43,223 bases of DNA from a bacterium (GTDB lineage: Bacteria; Cyanobacteriota; Vampirovibrionia; Gastranaerophilales; Gastranaerophilaceae). The stretch is taken from assembly GCA_017542305.1 (NCBI GenBank), contig JAFXXK010000027.1:1-43223 (forward strand). Reading direction: 5' to 3'. Under the pieces are notes generated by a model. The model had not been told where the DNA came from. It was given only the letters and a program-made list of their open reading frames with translations, and did not search any database. This document shows, piece by piece, positions 1-6,932 of this stretch. The number at the start of each line of letters is the position of its first letter. Within the stretch, counting starts at the first letter, position 1. The translations under genes were made by a program, and so were the position numbers.

Positions 1-34
1 CCCCCCTATGGGTCTTAAATCCAAATATAATCAT
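1..34 (-). CDS. 5' end of an unidentified gene, cut by the window edge
   Basis: Reading the minus strand, an ATG at position 34 is preceded by a strong Shine-Dalgarno AGGAGG (48-43, eight bases before the ATG) and by a good promoter (68-95). Only eleven residues are visible: MIIFGFKTHRG. That opening resembles small zinc-ribbon proteins that begin MIIFG.., but the cysteines would lie outside the window, so no function is assigned. The start itself is well supported; the product is not known. Confidence 0.55.
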   Translation of the reverse strand, partial: MIIFGFKTHRG

Positions 35-67
35 TGTTTCATCCTCCTAAATAATGATTCCATTATC

Positions 68-95
68 ATTATGTCATATTTTTTCAGTTTGTCAA
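68..95 (-). promoter_or_regulatory. Sigma-70-type promoter for the gene leaving the left edge
   Basis: On the minus strand there is TTGACA (95-90), a 16-base spacer and CATAAT (73-68), with TG one base before the -10 (extended -10). Transcription would start near 61 and give a leader of about 27 bases that contains the AGGAGG site. Confidence 0.6.
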
Positions 96-172
96 GTGGG
101 CAGACGAAGTCCGCTTCTACAAATGCTTCGCTCGTTATATGCCGCGACTATCACAATTATTCCCTTTTACAA

Positions 173-958
173 CTATTTTTTATCTTCATAATTGATTTTT
201 AAAGTTTTTCCTTTGTGATCGTAATAGATTTTTTCTTTCATTATGAATTTGTTATTTTCGTTTTTATAAAAAGCTATGCTGCAGTTTTTCAGCTTTAAAG
301 AACAGCGTATTTGCTTTGAAAACAGTATTGCACCCTCAATTTCGTACTTTTTGACTGTCGGATTATATTTTTTAAGCACTATAATATTACGGTTATATAT
401 GCCGTAACGTCTTCTCTTGGTTTTTGTTTTAGAGTTATAACGTTCAACAATTTGGGTGGCAACATACTCTCCGTCCGGAGCAAATTTTAAAGTATTATCT
501 TTAGTGATTTCTCTAATTATTGCCCTGTTTGTCAGAACATAAGAACTGTTGAAATTCGTAATATCCGGGATTATATGCATCATGGACAGCGTAATCGTTG
601 TTGCAACAACTATTACCTCTACAACCGCTGCAATCGCCCACATTCTCTGAATTTTCTTAAACCGAATTACATTATCATAACGTAAGCTGTTCCATGCCCA
701 TGTATTACCTCTGATTCCGTAATATATCATTAGAACTAAGAACGCACAATCCAAATATATATCAGGTAAAGTAGTTATCATTGAATATATAGTAAGTAAT
801 ATCCATGGTAAAAAAGTTTTTCTGAATGCCCCGTTAAATAAACCCCAAATCCAGCCAAAACCGAAAGCACCCCAATTAAAATGCCACATTTCTTTATTAA
901 TATTCGCATTTTGACTTTTTAACTCTTCGTTATGTTTGTAAAATTCTTTTGTATCCAT
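173..958 (-). CDS. DUF2628-like integral membrane protein, copy 1
   Basis: The 261-aa product opens with a short charged stretch, then FNWGAFGFGWIWGLFNGAF (about residues 28-46) leading into hydrophobic segments at roughly 48-80 and 107-130. The pattern of an aromatic FNWGAF-type motif, membrane segments and a later YYGIRGNTWAW motif resembles DUF2628-like membrane proteins, whose role is not established. The last 130 residues are hydrophilic, with strand-like stretches and several lysines, and are probably a soluble domain on one side of the membrane. It lies 15 bases downstream of a clear paralogue (974-1798), so the pair arose by tandem duplication. No Shine-Dalgarno is visible before the ATG, so it is probably read by coupling or as part of an ffh-led transcript. 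Function unknown. Confidence 0.75.
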   Translation of the reverse strand: MDTKEFYKHNEELKSQNANINKEMWHFNWGAFGFGWIWGLFNGAFRKTFLPWILLTIYSMITTLPDIYLDCAFLVLMIYYGIRGNTWAWNSLRYDNVIRFKKIQRMWAIAAVVEVIVVATTITLSMMHIIPDITNFNSSYVLTNRAIIREITKDNTLKFAPDGEYVATQIVERYNSKTKTKRRRYGIYNRNIIVLKKYNPTVKKYEIEGAILFSKQIRCSLKLKNCSIAFYKNENNKFIMKEKIYYDHKGKTLKINYEDKK

Positions 959-973
959 ATTATTTATTTGTAA

Positions 974-1798
974 TTATTGTTTATTTTGAGCTTCTTTCAG
1001 TTTGTCATTTTCTTCTTTTGGAACAACTGTTAATCCTTTGTCATTATAATACAATTTTTCGGCAAAAATAGCTCTGCCGTTTTTAACATCATAAGAAATG
1101 ATGTAACAATTTTTTTGTTCCAAATCACAAGAACCTTTTTTGGATATGGTATAAAGAACTATCGGAACATATTTGCCTGCAGCACTATCATATTTTGATA
1201 ATTTTATTGTATTTTTATTATACAATTCGCATTTGCTCTTTTTATTTCTTCTTGTATATGACTCATTCATAACATTTACCAATTCTTTTGCAATAGCACT
1301 GCCGTTAGGTTGATTTCTCAGGCTATCCGATTCGGTAATCACAAAAGCTATTGCATCACCTCCGGATTTAAAACCCGAAGCCCCGCCTCTTGGAGACAAA
1401 GCTTTATATACCATAGGAATTACGAATGCAAGCCAGAGAATCGGCACCACAAAAATAGTTATTATACCTGCAATTGCCCACTTTTTCTGTACCGCTTTAA
1501 ATTGGTGAATATCTTTCCAGTCTCTTTCTTCCCATGCCCATTCGCTGCCTTTTATACCGAAATATATATGCATAATAAAGAATACCAACGGGTTACAAAG
1601 TAATCTGAGAAACGGGAAGAAATAAAAAGCAAATAATACAAAACACGGAATACAAACCTGTTTATACGCACCGTTAAAAAGCCCCCAAATCCATCCTAAA
1701 CCGAAAGCTCCAAAATTAAATTTTTTAATTTCGGCATACATTGCCTCGTTGGACTCTTGTAAAGCTTCATTTTCTCTGTATAATTCTTCGGTATCCAT
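974..1798 (-). CDS. DUF2628-like integral membrane protein, copy 2
   Basis: The 274-aa product is a paralogue of the neighbour at 173-958. Both begin MDT.E.Y, carry a FN.GAFG.GWIWGLFNGA motif near residue 30, a YFGIKGSEWAW-type motif near 80, then a basic segment and a further membrane helix (about 107-130). The C-terminal half differs more: it has a Gly/Ser linker (about 136-148), then a soluble domain ending in a Lys/Glu-rich tail. The start has a plausible GGAG nine bases upstream. It follows ffh by 19 bases on the same strand, so both copies may be co-transcribed with ffh. That could hint at a membrane-insertion link, but this is only context. Function unknown. Confidence 0.75.
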   Translation of the reverse strand: MDTEELYRENEALQESNEAMYAEIKKFNFGAFGLGWIWGLFNGAYKQVCIPCFVLFAFYFFPFLRLLCNPLVFFIMHIYFGIKGSEWAWEERDWKDIHQFKAVQKKWAIAGIITIFVVPILWLAFVIPMVYKALSPRGGASGFKSGGDAIAFVITESDSLRNQPNGSAIAKELVNVMNESYTRRNKKSKCELYNKNTIKLSKYDSAAGKYVPIVLYTISKKGSCDLEQKNCYIISYDVKNGRAIFAEKLYYNDKGLTVVPKEENDKLKEAQNKQ

Positions 1799-1817
1799 TT
1801 ATCATACTCCGTACTAC

Positions 1818-3221
1818 TTATTTGAACTTACGCATCATTTTCATGGCTTTTTTCATTGCATGTTTACCCTGCTTACTATGCGGATTGAAATTATCTCCGC
1901 TCTGATTTGCATGAGAAAACATACCCTTTAAACCGGACATTCCGCGCATCATTGCTCTCATTTGTTCAAACTGTTTTATAAACTGGTTAACTTCGCTCAA
2001 ATCCATACCGCAACCCCGAGCAATACGTTTTTTGCGGCTTGTGTCAATTAAATCCGGATTATTACGTTCCGCAGGAGTCATACTCTGAATAAATACCTCA
2101 AAACGTTTGAACTGTTTTTCGCTCTCATGAGTAATCATATCTTTTGTGTCACGACCAATATTTAATCCCGGAATCATTCCTAAAATATTCCCCATTGAAC
2201 CGAGCATTTTCATTTGCTTCTGCATTTTAAGAAAATCGTTGAATGAGAAATTATCCTTACTCATTTTTTCTTCAAGTTCAAGTGCCTGTTTTTCGTCAAA
2301 TACTTCCTGTGCACGCTCAACGAGTGAAACAATATCACCCATTCCCAAAATTCTTGTTGCCATTCTCTCGGGATAAAAATCCTCCAAAGCATTAAGTTTT
2401 TCGCCCGTACCCGTTAATTTAATCGGTTTACCCGTACAATAAACAACACTCAATGCGGAACCACCCCTTGAATCGCCGTCAAGTTTTGTAAGTACAAGTC
2501 CGGTTAATCTGAGCTGTGCATCAAAGTTTTCCGCAACATTAACGGCTTCCTGACCTGTCATTGCATCAATTACAAGCAGTTTTTCCTGCGGAGAGAAAAT
2601 TCTGTCTATAAGCAGTAGTTCCGCCATCATATCAACATCAATCTGTAAACGACCTGCGGTATCAAGAATAAGGACATTGTAATTGTTGCTTTTTGCATAA
2701 TCTATGGCATTTCTTACAATACTCTGAACATCTTTTGATTCGGGTACGGTAAATACTTCCACCCCGATTTCCTGACCTAAAGTCTGCAACTGATTAATTG
2801 CAGCCGGACGATAGACGTCACACGCAACAAGCAAAGGATTTTTGCCTTCTTTTTTGAGTTTTACGGCAAGTTTGGCAGACGATGTAGTTTTACCTGCACC
2901 CTGCAAACCAAGCATCATAATCAATGACGGATTTTGGGATAAATCCAGCGGTTTAAGCTCTTTTCCCAATAATTCTACCAACTCGTCATTAACGATTTTT
3001 ATAAGCTGCTGCGAAGGATTTACACCCTGAATAATATTTTCGCCCTCTGCTTTATCTTTTATGGCAGAAATAAATGCTTTTACAACTCTAAGGTTAACAT
3101 CCGCTTCCAACAAAGCACGACGGATTTCCCTCAACGCATCCTGCATATTTTCAGGGGTTAACTCTTTTGCTCCTGTGCTTCTTATAATATCCTGTAATTT
3201 TTCACTTAGACTCTCAAACAT
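1818..3221 (-). CDS. ffh: Signal recognition particle protein Ffh (SRP54 GTPase)
   Basis: Ffh binds signal sequences and 4.5S RNA and delivers ribosome-nascent chains to FtsY at the membrane. The 467-aa product has the normal length and order: an N domain (about 1-90), the G domain with P-loop GLQGAGKTT (105-113), DTAGR (187-191) and TKLDGD (245-250), then the Met-rich M domain with SRKKRIARGCG near residue 400 and a basic, Met-rich tail. The ATG at 3221 is preferred over an upstream in-frame codon at 3239. It starts the conserved MFESLSEKLQ sequence and sits exactly six bases after a -10-like box. It has no Shine-Dalgarno, so the message is probably leaderless. Downstream on the same strand are two membrane proteins. 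The frequent ffh neighbours rpsP, rimM and trmD are not adjacent; rimM-trmD lie about 2 kb away on the other strand. Confidence 0.97.
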   Translation of the reverse strand: MFESLSEKLQDIIRSTGAKELTPENMQDALREIRRALLEADVNLRVVKAFISAIKDKAEGENIIQGVNPSQQLIKIVNDELVELLGKELKPLDLSQNPSLIMMLGLQGAGKTTSSAKLAVKLKKEGKNPLLVACDVYRPAAINQLQTLGQEIGVEVFTVPESKDVQSIVRNAIDYAKSNNYNVLILDTAGRLQIDVDMMAELLLIDRIFSPQEKLLVIDAMTGQEAVNVAENFDAQLRLTGLVLTKLDGDSRGGSALSVVYCTGKPIKLTGTGEKLNALEDFYPERMATRILGMGDIVSLVERAQEVFDEKQALELEEKMSKDNFSFNDFLKMQKQMKMLGSMGNILGMIPGLNIGRDTKDMITHESEKQFKRFEVFIQSMTPAERNNPDLIDTSRKKRIARGCGMDLSEVNQFIKQFEQMRAMMRGMSGLKGMFSHANQSGDNFNPHSKQGKHAMKKAMKMMRKFK

Positions 3222-3236
3222 AATATAACTATAACA
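3222..3236 (-). promoter_or_regulatory. Extended -10 box directly before ffh (leaderless start)
   Basis: On the minus strand the bases read TGT TATAGT TATATT then ATG. The hexamer TATAGT (3233-3228) has an extended TG element, and six bases separate it from the start codon. Transcription would begin at or next to the A of the ATG. No convincing -35 is visible. Confidence 0.5.
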
Positions 3237-3244
3237 CAAAAATA

Positions 3245-3559
3245 TTAATGAAAATCTTCTTCATCAAAATCACCGGGTTCAGATTCGGTTGGAGCCTGAA
3301 TATCGTCAGCATCATCATAATTTTTTGCGGACATGCTGTAATCATTGAAGAAATGTTCTTTTATAAGACGATAGAAAAACTGTCCCAACAAACTAAAATA
3401 AGTGAAAACATTTCCGCCTTCTTTATGCTCGTAATCATTTGCTATCAGGTAGTCATCATCTCCGTAATCCTGACCGAAACCAAATGAAATTTTATTACTC
3501 TGATAACTGCTATTTGCCTTTATATAACTGTTAAACTGACCAACAGGCAGAATTTTCAT
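3245..3559 (-). CDS. Short acidic protein of unknown function
   Basis: The product is a 104-aa protein that I do not recognise. It begins MKILPVGQFNSYIK and has NKISFGFG at about 22-29, a short N-terminal pattern that I associate, from memory, with many unrelated proteins in this lineage. The middle is aromatic-rich and the last 35 residues are strongly acidic (DDAD, ESEPGDFDEEDF). No signal peptide or membrane helix is evident. The ATG at 3559 is chosen because AGAGGTGA lies five bases upstream; a GTG further out (3568) overlaps that site. Its stop lies just before the ffh promoter, so it could be transcribed together with ffh or separately. Confidence 0.7.
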   Translation of the reverse strand: MKILPVGQFNSYIKANSSYQSNKISFGFGQDYGDDDYLIANDYEHKEGGNVFTYFSLLGQFFYRLIKEHFFNDYSMSAKNYDDADDIQAPTESEPGDFDEEDFH

Positions 3560-3641
3560 GCATATCACCTCTTTATGTTATATTGCATTATAAACCCTAA
3601 AGAAATTTATATGCTACTTGGATTATTGAATTTTACATAAA

Positions 3642-3670
3642 TTTACAATTTATGTTGTTTGTGATAAAAA
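3642..3670 (+). promoter_or_regulatory. Promoter of dtd (leaderless geometry)
   Basis: TTTACA (3642-3647), a 17-base spacer and TAAAAA (3665-3670) are followed by six bases and the ATG of dtd at 3677. The -10 is weak, but the spacing matches the other leaderless starts in this window. Confidence 0.4.
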
Positions 3671-3676
3671 ACACTT

Positions 3677-4114
3677 ATGAAAGCATTAATTCAAAGAGTA
3701 AAACATGCATCCGTAACCATTGACGGAAAGCTATATTCAAAAATAGGCGCGGGACTTCTGGTATTTCTGGGAGTTGAAAAAGGCGATACCGAAGAAAACG
3801 CAAAATTATTATCCAATAAACTTGCAAATTTAAGAATTTTTGAAGATGAAAACGAAAAAATGAACAAATCTATTACTGATGTGAACGGGGAAATGCTTGT
3901 CGTATCACAGTTTACGCTATGCGGGGATTGCAGGAAAGGAACTCGTCCGAGCTTTGATAAATCAGCTCCGCCCGATATTGCAGAGAATTTGTATGAAAAA
4001 TTTACAGCACTGATAAAAGAACTGAATATCCCCGTTAAAACAGGTAAATTCAGAGCAATGATGGATGTAGAATTGCTTAATGACGGTCCTGTCACCTTTT
4101 TGGTGGAAAAATAA
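3677..4114 (+). CDS. dtd: D-aminoacyl-tRNA deacylase
   Basis: Dtd hydrolyses D-amino acids (and misloaded glycine) from tRNA, protecting translation in the cytoplasm. The 145-aa length is typical. The signature motifs are present: MKALIQRV at the N-terminus, SQFTL (77-81), KGTRPSF (87-93) and the cross-subunit motif NDGPVT (135-140). The gene stands alone between divergent and parallel neighbours. It has no Shine-Dalgarno sequence, and its start lies six bases after a possible -10 box, which suggests a leaderless message. Confidence 0.96.
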   Translation: MKALIQRVKHASVTIDGKLYSKIGAGLLVFLGVEKGDTEENAKLLSNKLANLRIFEDENEKMNKSITDVNGEMLVVSQFTLCGDCRKGTRPSFDKSAPPDIAENLYEKFTALIKELNIPVKTGKFRAMMDVELLNDGPVTFLVEK

Positions 4115-4124
4115 ATTTTACATC

Positions 4125-4153
4125 TTGATTATATTTAAAGGTTGTGTTATAAT
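4125..4153 (+). promoter_or_regulatory. Strong promoter for the 4276-6520 transcript
   Basis: TTGATT (4125-4130), a 17-base spacer and TATAAT (4148-4153), preceded by TG at 4145-4146 (extended -10). The start would be near 4160, leaving an untranslated leader of about 115 bases before the zinc-ribbon/RGG gene. I see no clear hairpin in that leader. Confidence 0.65.
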
Positions 4154-4275
4154 TTACATGTTACGATATATCATTAAATTATTTACACAGAGGAATAATA
4201 TTTTATTTTAAGAATTTTCAATCGGTTGTACTTTAGTTTATGAAATTATTTTTTAATTAAGAGGCTTTTTAAATT

Positions 4276-5313
4276 ATGTATGTAAACAAATGCGTCAAAT
4301 GCGGTCAGGAATTTGAAACAAAGAACCCCAAAAGAGTTATTTGTCCGGATTGTTTGTATCCGGATAAAAAAATGATGATAAATGCCCCGTCGGGTGATAC
4401 CCCTGAAACCTCAGAACCGCATCAGGAGAATTATTCTACACCTAATGAACCAATGAACGGTTATAGCACTGAGAACCAACCACAGTTTTATAGCAGTTAC
4501 AGTGCAGGAGAAGGCAGACCAAGACCGCAGCAGCGTCCTTATAACAACCAGCAGGGCGGCGGATATAACCAGAACCGTCAGGGCGGTTATCAGCAAAGAC
4601 GTGATAATCAGGGCGGAGGTTACGGAAACCGCGGCGGTTACGGACAGAACCGTCAGGGCGGTTATCAGCAAAGACGTGATAACAGAGGTTACGGACAAAA
4701 CAGACCTCAACAGGGCGGCTATAACAGAGGCGGATTTAATAACAGACGTCCTCAGGGCGGCGGTTTTAACAATAACAGAGGCGGATTTAACAACAACAGA
4801 CGTCCGATGAACAGAAACAAAGCGCCTAAACAGTTGCTTGTAAGTAAGGAGCAATTAGAACAAATTGAATTACTCTACAAGACAATGCTGCCGCTTCCGA
4901 ATCCGGATGCACATGAAGTTATCGGTGAAAAAATCGGTCTTGAACCGAGAAAAGTATTTTTCGGAATTAATCTTGTAAGACAAAAGATGATGCTTCCGAA
5001 ATTACCGTTCCCGAAACGTAAATTAGCAATTACTCCGGATCAGTTGTTTGCTATTAAAAATCTTTATGAACCGTTGTTACCGTTGCCTCCTATCGGATGT
5101 CATAAGATTATTGCGGCACAATTAAAAATGGATGAGTGGCGTGTTCACGTCGGTATCGGTTTAATCCGTTCACAAATGGGCTTGCAGCGTTGGAATCAGG
5201 AAAGAGCAGATGCTCCGGAAGAATTCAAAAAACAGGCTGAAGAAAAATCGGAAGAAGCTGAAAAACCAAAACGCGGAAGAAAAAAGAAAACAGAAGAAAC
5301 TCCTGAAGAATAA
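4276..5313 (+). CDS. Zinc-ribbon protein with a long RGG/Gln/Asn-rich disordered region
   Basis: The 345-aa product has three parts. Residues 1-30 form a zinc ribbon (C6, C9, C23, C26). Residues about 70-178 are low-complexity Gly, Arg, Gln, Asn and Tyr, with repeated GGYQQRRDN, RGG and GGFNN units, and are almost certainly disordered. Residues about 185-310 contain two diverged copies of a helical repeat; compare EQIELLYKTMLPLPNPDAH with DQLFAIKNLYEPLLPLPPIG. The tail is Lys-rich (KRGRKKK). RGG tracts plus a zinc ribbon and basic tail suggest RNA binding and perhaps condensate formation; that is inference. It lies two bases before rimM and probably shares its message, which fits a role near ribosomes or tRNA. 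An AAGAGG lies about ten bases before the ATG. Confidence 0.85.
   Translation: MYVNKCVKCGQEFETKNPKRVICPDCLYPDKKMMINAPSGDTPETSEPHQENYSTPNEPMNGYSTENQPQFYSSYSAGEGRPRPQQRPYNNQQGGGYNQNRQGGYQQRRDNQGGGYGNRGGYGQNRQGGYQQRRDNRGYGQNRPQQGGYNRGGFNNRRPQGGGFNNNRGGFNNNRRPMNRNKAPKQLLVSKEQLEQIELLYKTMLPLPNPDAHEVIGEKIGLEPRKVFFGINLVRQKMMLPKLPFPKRKLAITPDQLFAIKNLYEPLLPLPPIGCHKIIAAQLKMDEWRVHVGIGLIRSQMGLQRWNQERADAPEEFKKQAEEKSEEAEKPKRGRKKKTEETPEE
4570..4682 (+). repeat. Two perfect 38-bp direct repeats inside the RGG coding region
   Basis: Positions 4570-4607 and 4645-4682 are identical, with a 75-bp period, and both encode the QNRQGGYQQRRDN unit. Shorter related units (GGCGGATTTAAYAACA, near 4730 and 4780) follow. 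This is an in-frame coding repeat likely to vary in copy number by slippage or recombination. Confidence 0.85.
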
Positions 5314-5315
5314 TT

Positions 5316-5828
5316 ATGGAAAAATATATTTCTGTAGGTAAAATTCTAAATTTTCATGGTATTAAAGGAGAAGCTAAAGTCGGATTTACCCAAAGTCAGG
5401 CAGATTTTGTATTGAGCCTGAAACAGGTATTTTTCAAAGACGGCAGCGAATACCGCCCTGTAAATGTTGAAAATGTGCGTATCCACAAAAATTTTGCCAT
5501 CTTCAAATTTGAGGGTATAAATTCTATTAACGAATTAATACCGTACAAAGGTTCTTTATTATTTGTCGAGGAAAGCTATATAAGAGAAAGCCTTGACGAA
5601 AACGAATATCTTATAGATGAATTGGTAGGTTTGAGCATTTTTGATGAAGCCGGTAAAAAATTAGGATTTGTTGTCGGGGTTTCAAATAACGGCGCAAACG
5701 ATTTACTGTCAGTAAAAACGAACTCGAAAAACATTTGTCTTGTACCGTTTTTGGAAGCATTTATAAAAAAAGTTGACATACAGAATAAATCAATAGTAAT
5801 CAACAACATTGAGGGGCTTTTAGAATGA
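5316..5828 (+). CDS. rimM: 16S rRNA processing protein RimM
   Basis: RimM helps mature the 30S subunit, binding the head region and protein S19. The 170-aa length is standard. The N-terminal RimM domain shows VGKILNFHGIKGEAKV (about 7-22) and the C-terminal PRC-barrel starts near EYLIDELVGL (about 97). The ATG follows the previous stop by two bases, and the last four bases overlap the trmD start (ATGA), so translation is likely coupled. The rimM-trmD pairing is the common bacterial order; here rpsP is missing upstream and replaced by the zinc-ribbon/RGG gene. Confidence 0.95.
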   Translation: MEKYISVGKILNFHGIKGEAKVGFTQSQADFVLSLKQVFFKDGSEYRPVNVENVRIHKNFAIFKFEGINSINELIPYKGSLLFVEESYIRESLDENEYLIDELVGLSIFDEAGKKLGFVVGVSNNGANDLLSVKTNSKNICLVPFLEAFIKKVDIQNKSIVINNIEGLLE

Positions 5829-6520
5829 AATTCGATATAATGACATTATTTCCCGAAATGGTTGAAAATTATTTTAACTTCAGCATACTGAAACGAGCTA
5901 TTGATGCGGATATTATAGAAATTTCCACCGTAAACCCGAGAGATTACACTGAAAACAAGCATAAAAAAGTTGACGATATACCCTATGGCGGCGGAGCAGG
6001 AATGGTACTTATGGCGCAGCCTTATGTTGATGCTTATGAAGATATTATCAAATCCGACAGCTGCGTAACAGTAATGCTTTCACCGCAGGGTGAACCGCTG
6101 ACGGATAAACTTGTAAACGAATTTGCACAATATAAGCAAATGATACTTTTATGCGGACATTATGAGGGATTTGACGAAAGAATAAGAGAAATTATAAAAC
6201 CCAAAGAGATTTCCATAGGGGATTTTGTCTTGACAGGAGGAGAACTCCCTGCATTATGTTTAATTGATGCTGTCAGCAGAAAACTTGAGGGAACTTTGGG
6301 TAAAATAGAATCAGCAGATGAGGACAGCTTTTCAAACGGACTGCTTGAATATCCGCATTATACAAGACCAAGAGAGTACAGAGGATTGAAAGTACCCGAT
6401 GTACTGCTTAACGGAAATCATAAAGAAATAAACGAGTTCAGGCTTGAACAGTCAATTAAGAGAACAAAAGAACGCAGACCTGAATTATACGAAAAATACA
6501 AGAAAGAAAACGGTAAATAA
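5825..6520 (+). CDS. trmD: tRNA (guanine-37-N1)-methyltransferase TrmD
   Basis: TrmD transfers a methyl group from S-adenosylmethionine to N1 of G37 next to the anticodon, preventing frameshifts. The 231-aa product carries all the signature motifs of the knotted SPOUT fold: DDIPYGGGAGM (50-60), CGHYEGFDER (110-119), SIGDFVLTGGELPA (130-143) and YPHYTRP (about 176-182), with the likely catalytic Asp at 167. It overlaps rimM by four bases. The usual downstream neighbour rplS is absent; a small secreted protein follows one base after the stop. Confidence 0.97.
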   Translation: MKFDIMTLFPEMVENYFNFSILKRAIDADIIEISTVNPRDYTENKHKKVDDIPYGGGAGMVLMAQPYVDAYEDIIKSDSCVTVMLSPQGEPLTDKLVNEFAQYKQMILLCGHYEGFDERIREIIKPKEISIGDFVLTGGELPALCLIDAVSRKLEGTLGKIESADEDSFSNGLLEYPHYTRPREYRGLKVPDVLLNGNHKEINEFRLEQSIKRTKERRPELYEKYKKENGK

Positions 6521-6521
6521 A

Positions 6522-6911
6522 ATGTGTAAAAAAATATTATTAGCAATTATTTTAATGTCATTTACGGGATTAACGGCTTACGCCGCAAGAAATAAAGTTT
6601 TTGAAGAGCATGTAAATAACGAGCTTGCGTTTTATCATAACGTGAAAACATGTACCCCTATAGAATCCGCAGAACCGAATTTTAACGCTTCAAGAAAAAT
6701 CTACGGGGAAGAAAACGGTACATGCCATTTCATGTACAGAAATAATATTGACTGCCATCTGCCGTTAGATGTAGCAAGAAAATTTTCCGAAGTAGGGACA
6801 AGAGTTTACAACGACTACAGCGATTACGGAATGATTACATCCACAACTGCCGATATAAAATTTCTTGATAACGGGGTTTTGTATAACAGCAGATACTGCC
6901 GTGTAAAATAA
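6522..6911 (+). CDS. Small secreted cysteine-containing protein
   Basis: The 129-aa product starts with a typical signal peptide: MCKK, a hydrophobic core (about 5-18) and a likely cleavage after AYA (19-21). The mature part has four cysteines (44, 68, 78, 126) that could form two disulfides outside the cytoplasm. The stretch around TCHFMYRNNIDCHL (67-80) is similar in spacing and residues to the C-terminal part of the protein at 26169 (TCHYHQ...DLQC), so the two probably share a domain. The ATG at 6522 is chosen because it starts the signal peptide; an in-frame extension back to 6444 would run inside trmD. There is no Shine-Dalgarno, so it is probably coupled to trmD. Function unknown. Confidence 0.75.
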   Translation: MCKKILLAIILMSFTGLTAYAARNKVFEEHVNNELAFYHNVKTCTPIESAEPNFNASRKIYGEENGTCHFMYRNNIDCHLPLDVARKFSEVGTRVYNDYSDYGMITSTTADIKFLDNGVLYNSRYCRVK

Positions 6912-6920
6912 TTTTTGTAT

Positions 6921-6926
6921 TATAAT
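6921..6926 (+). promoter_or_regulatory. TATAAT box directly before holA (leaderless start)
   Basis: A perfect TATAAT ends six bases before the holA ATG at 6933 and there is no Shine-Dalgarno. A clear -35 is not visible because the upstream bases code for the end of the previous gene. Confidence 0.5.
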
Positions 6927-6932
6927 ACAGTT

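Noticed and set aside
8-202. Plus-strand reading frame of 64 codons at the left edge
   Set aside because: It overlaps the promoter and ribosome site of a better supported minus-strand gene and has no ribosome site of its own.
4570-4682. Regularly spaced repeats that might suggest a CRISPR array
   Set aside because: Only two copies, in frame, encoding the same peptide; the spacer between them is also repeat-like coding sequence.
4411-4854. Long reading frames opposite and out of frame within the RGG gene
   Set aside because: They arise from the low-complexity repeat DNA; the products are repetitive Val/Thr/Ser or Thr/Asp/Arg strings with no ribosome site.
6444-6521. Upstream extension of the small secreted protein
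   Set aside because: It would run inside trmD and bury the signal peptide.
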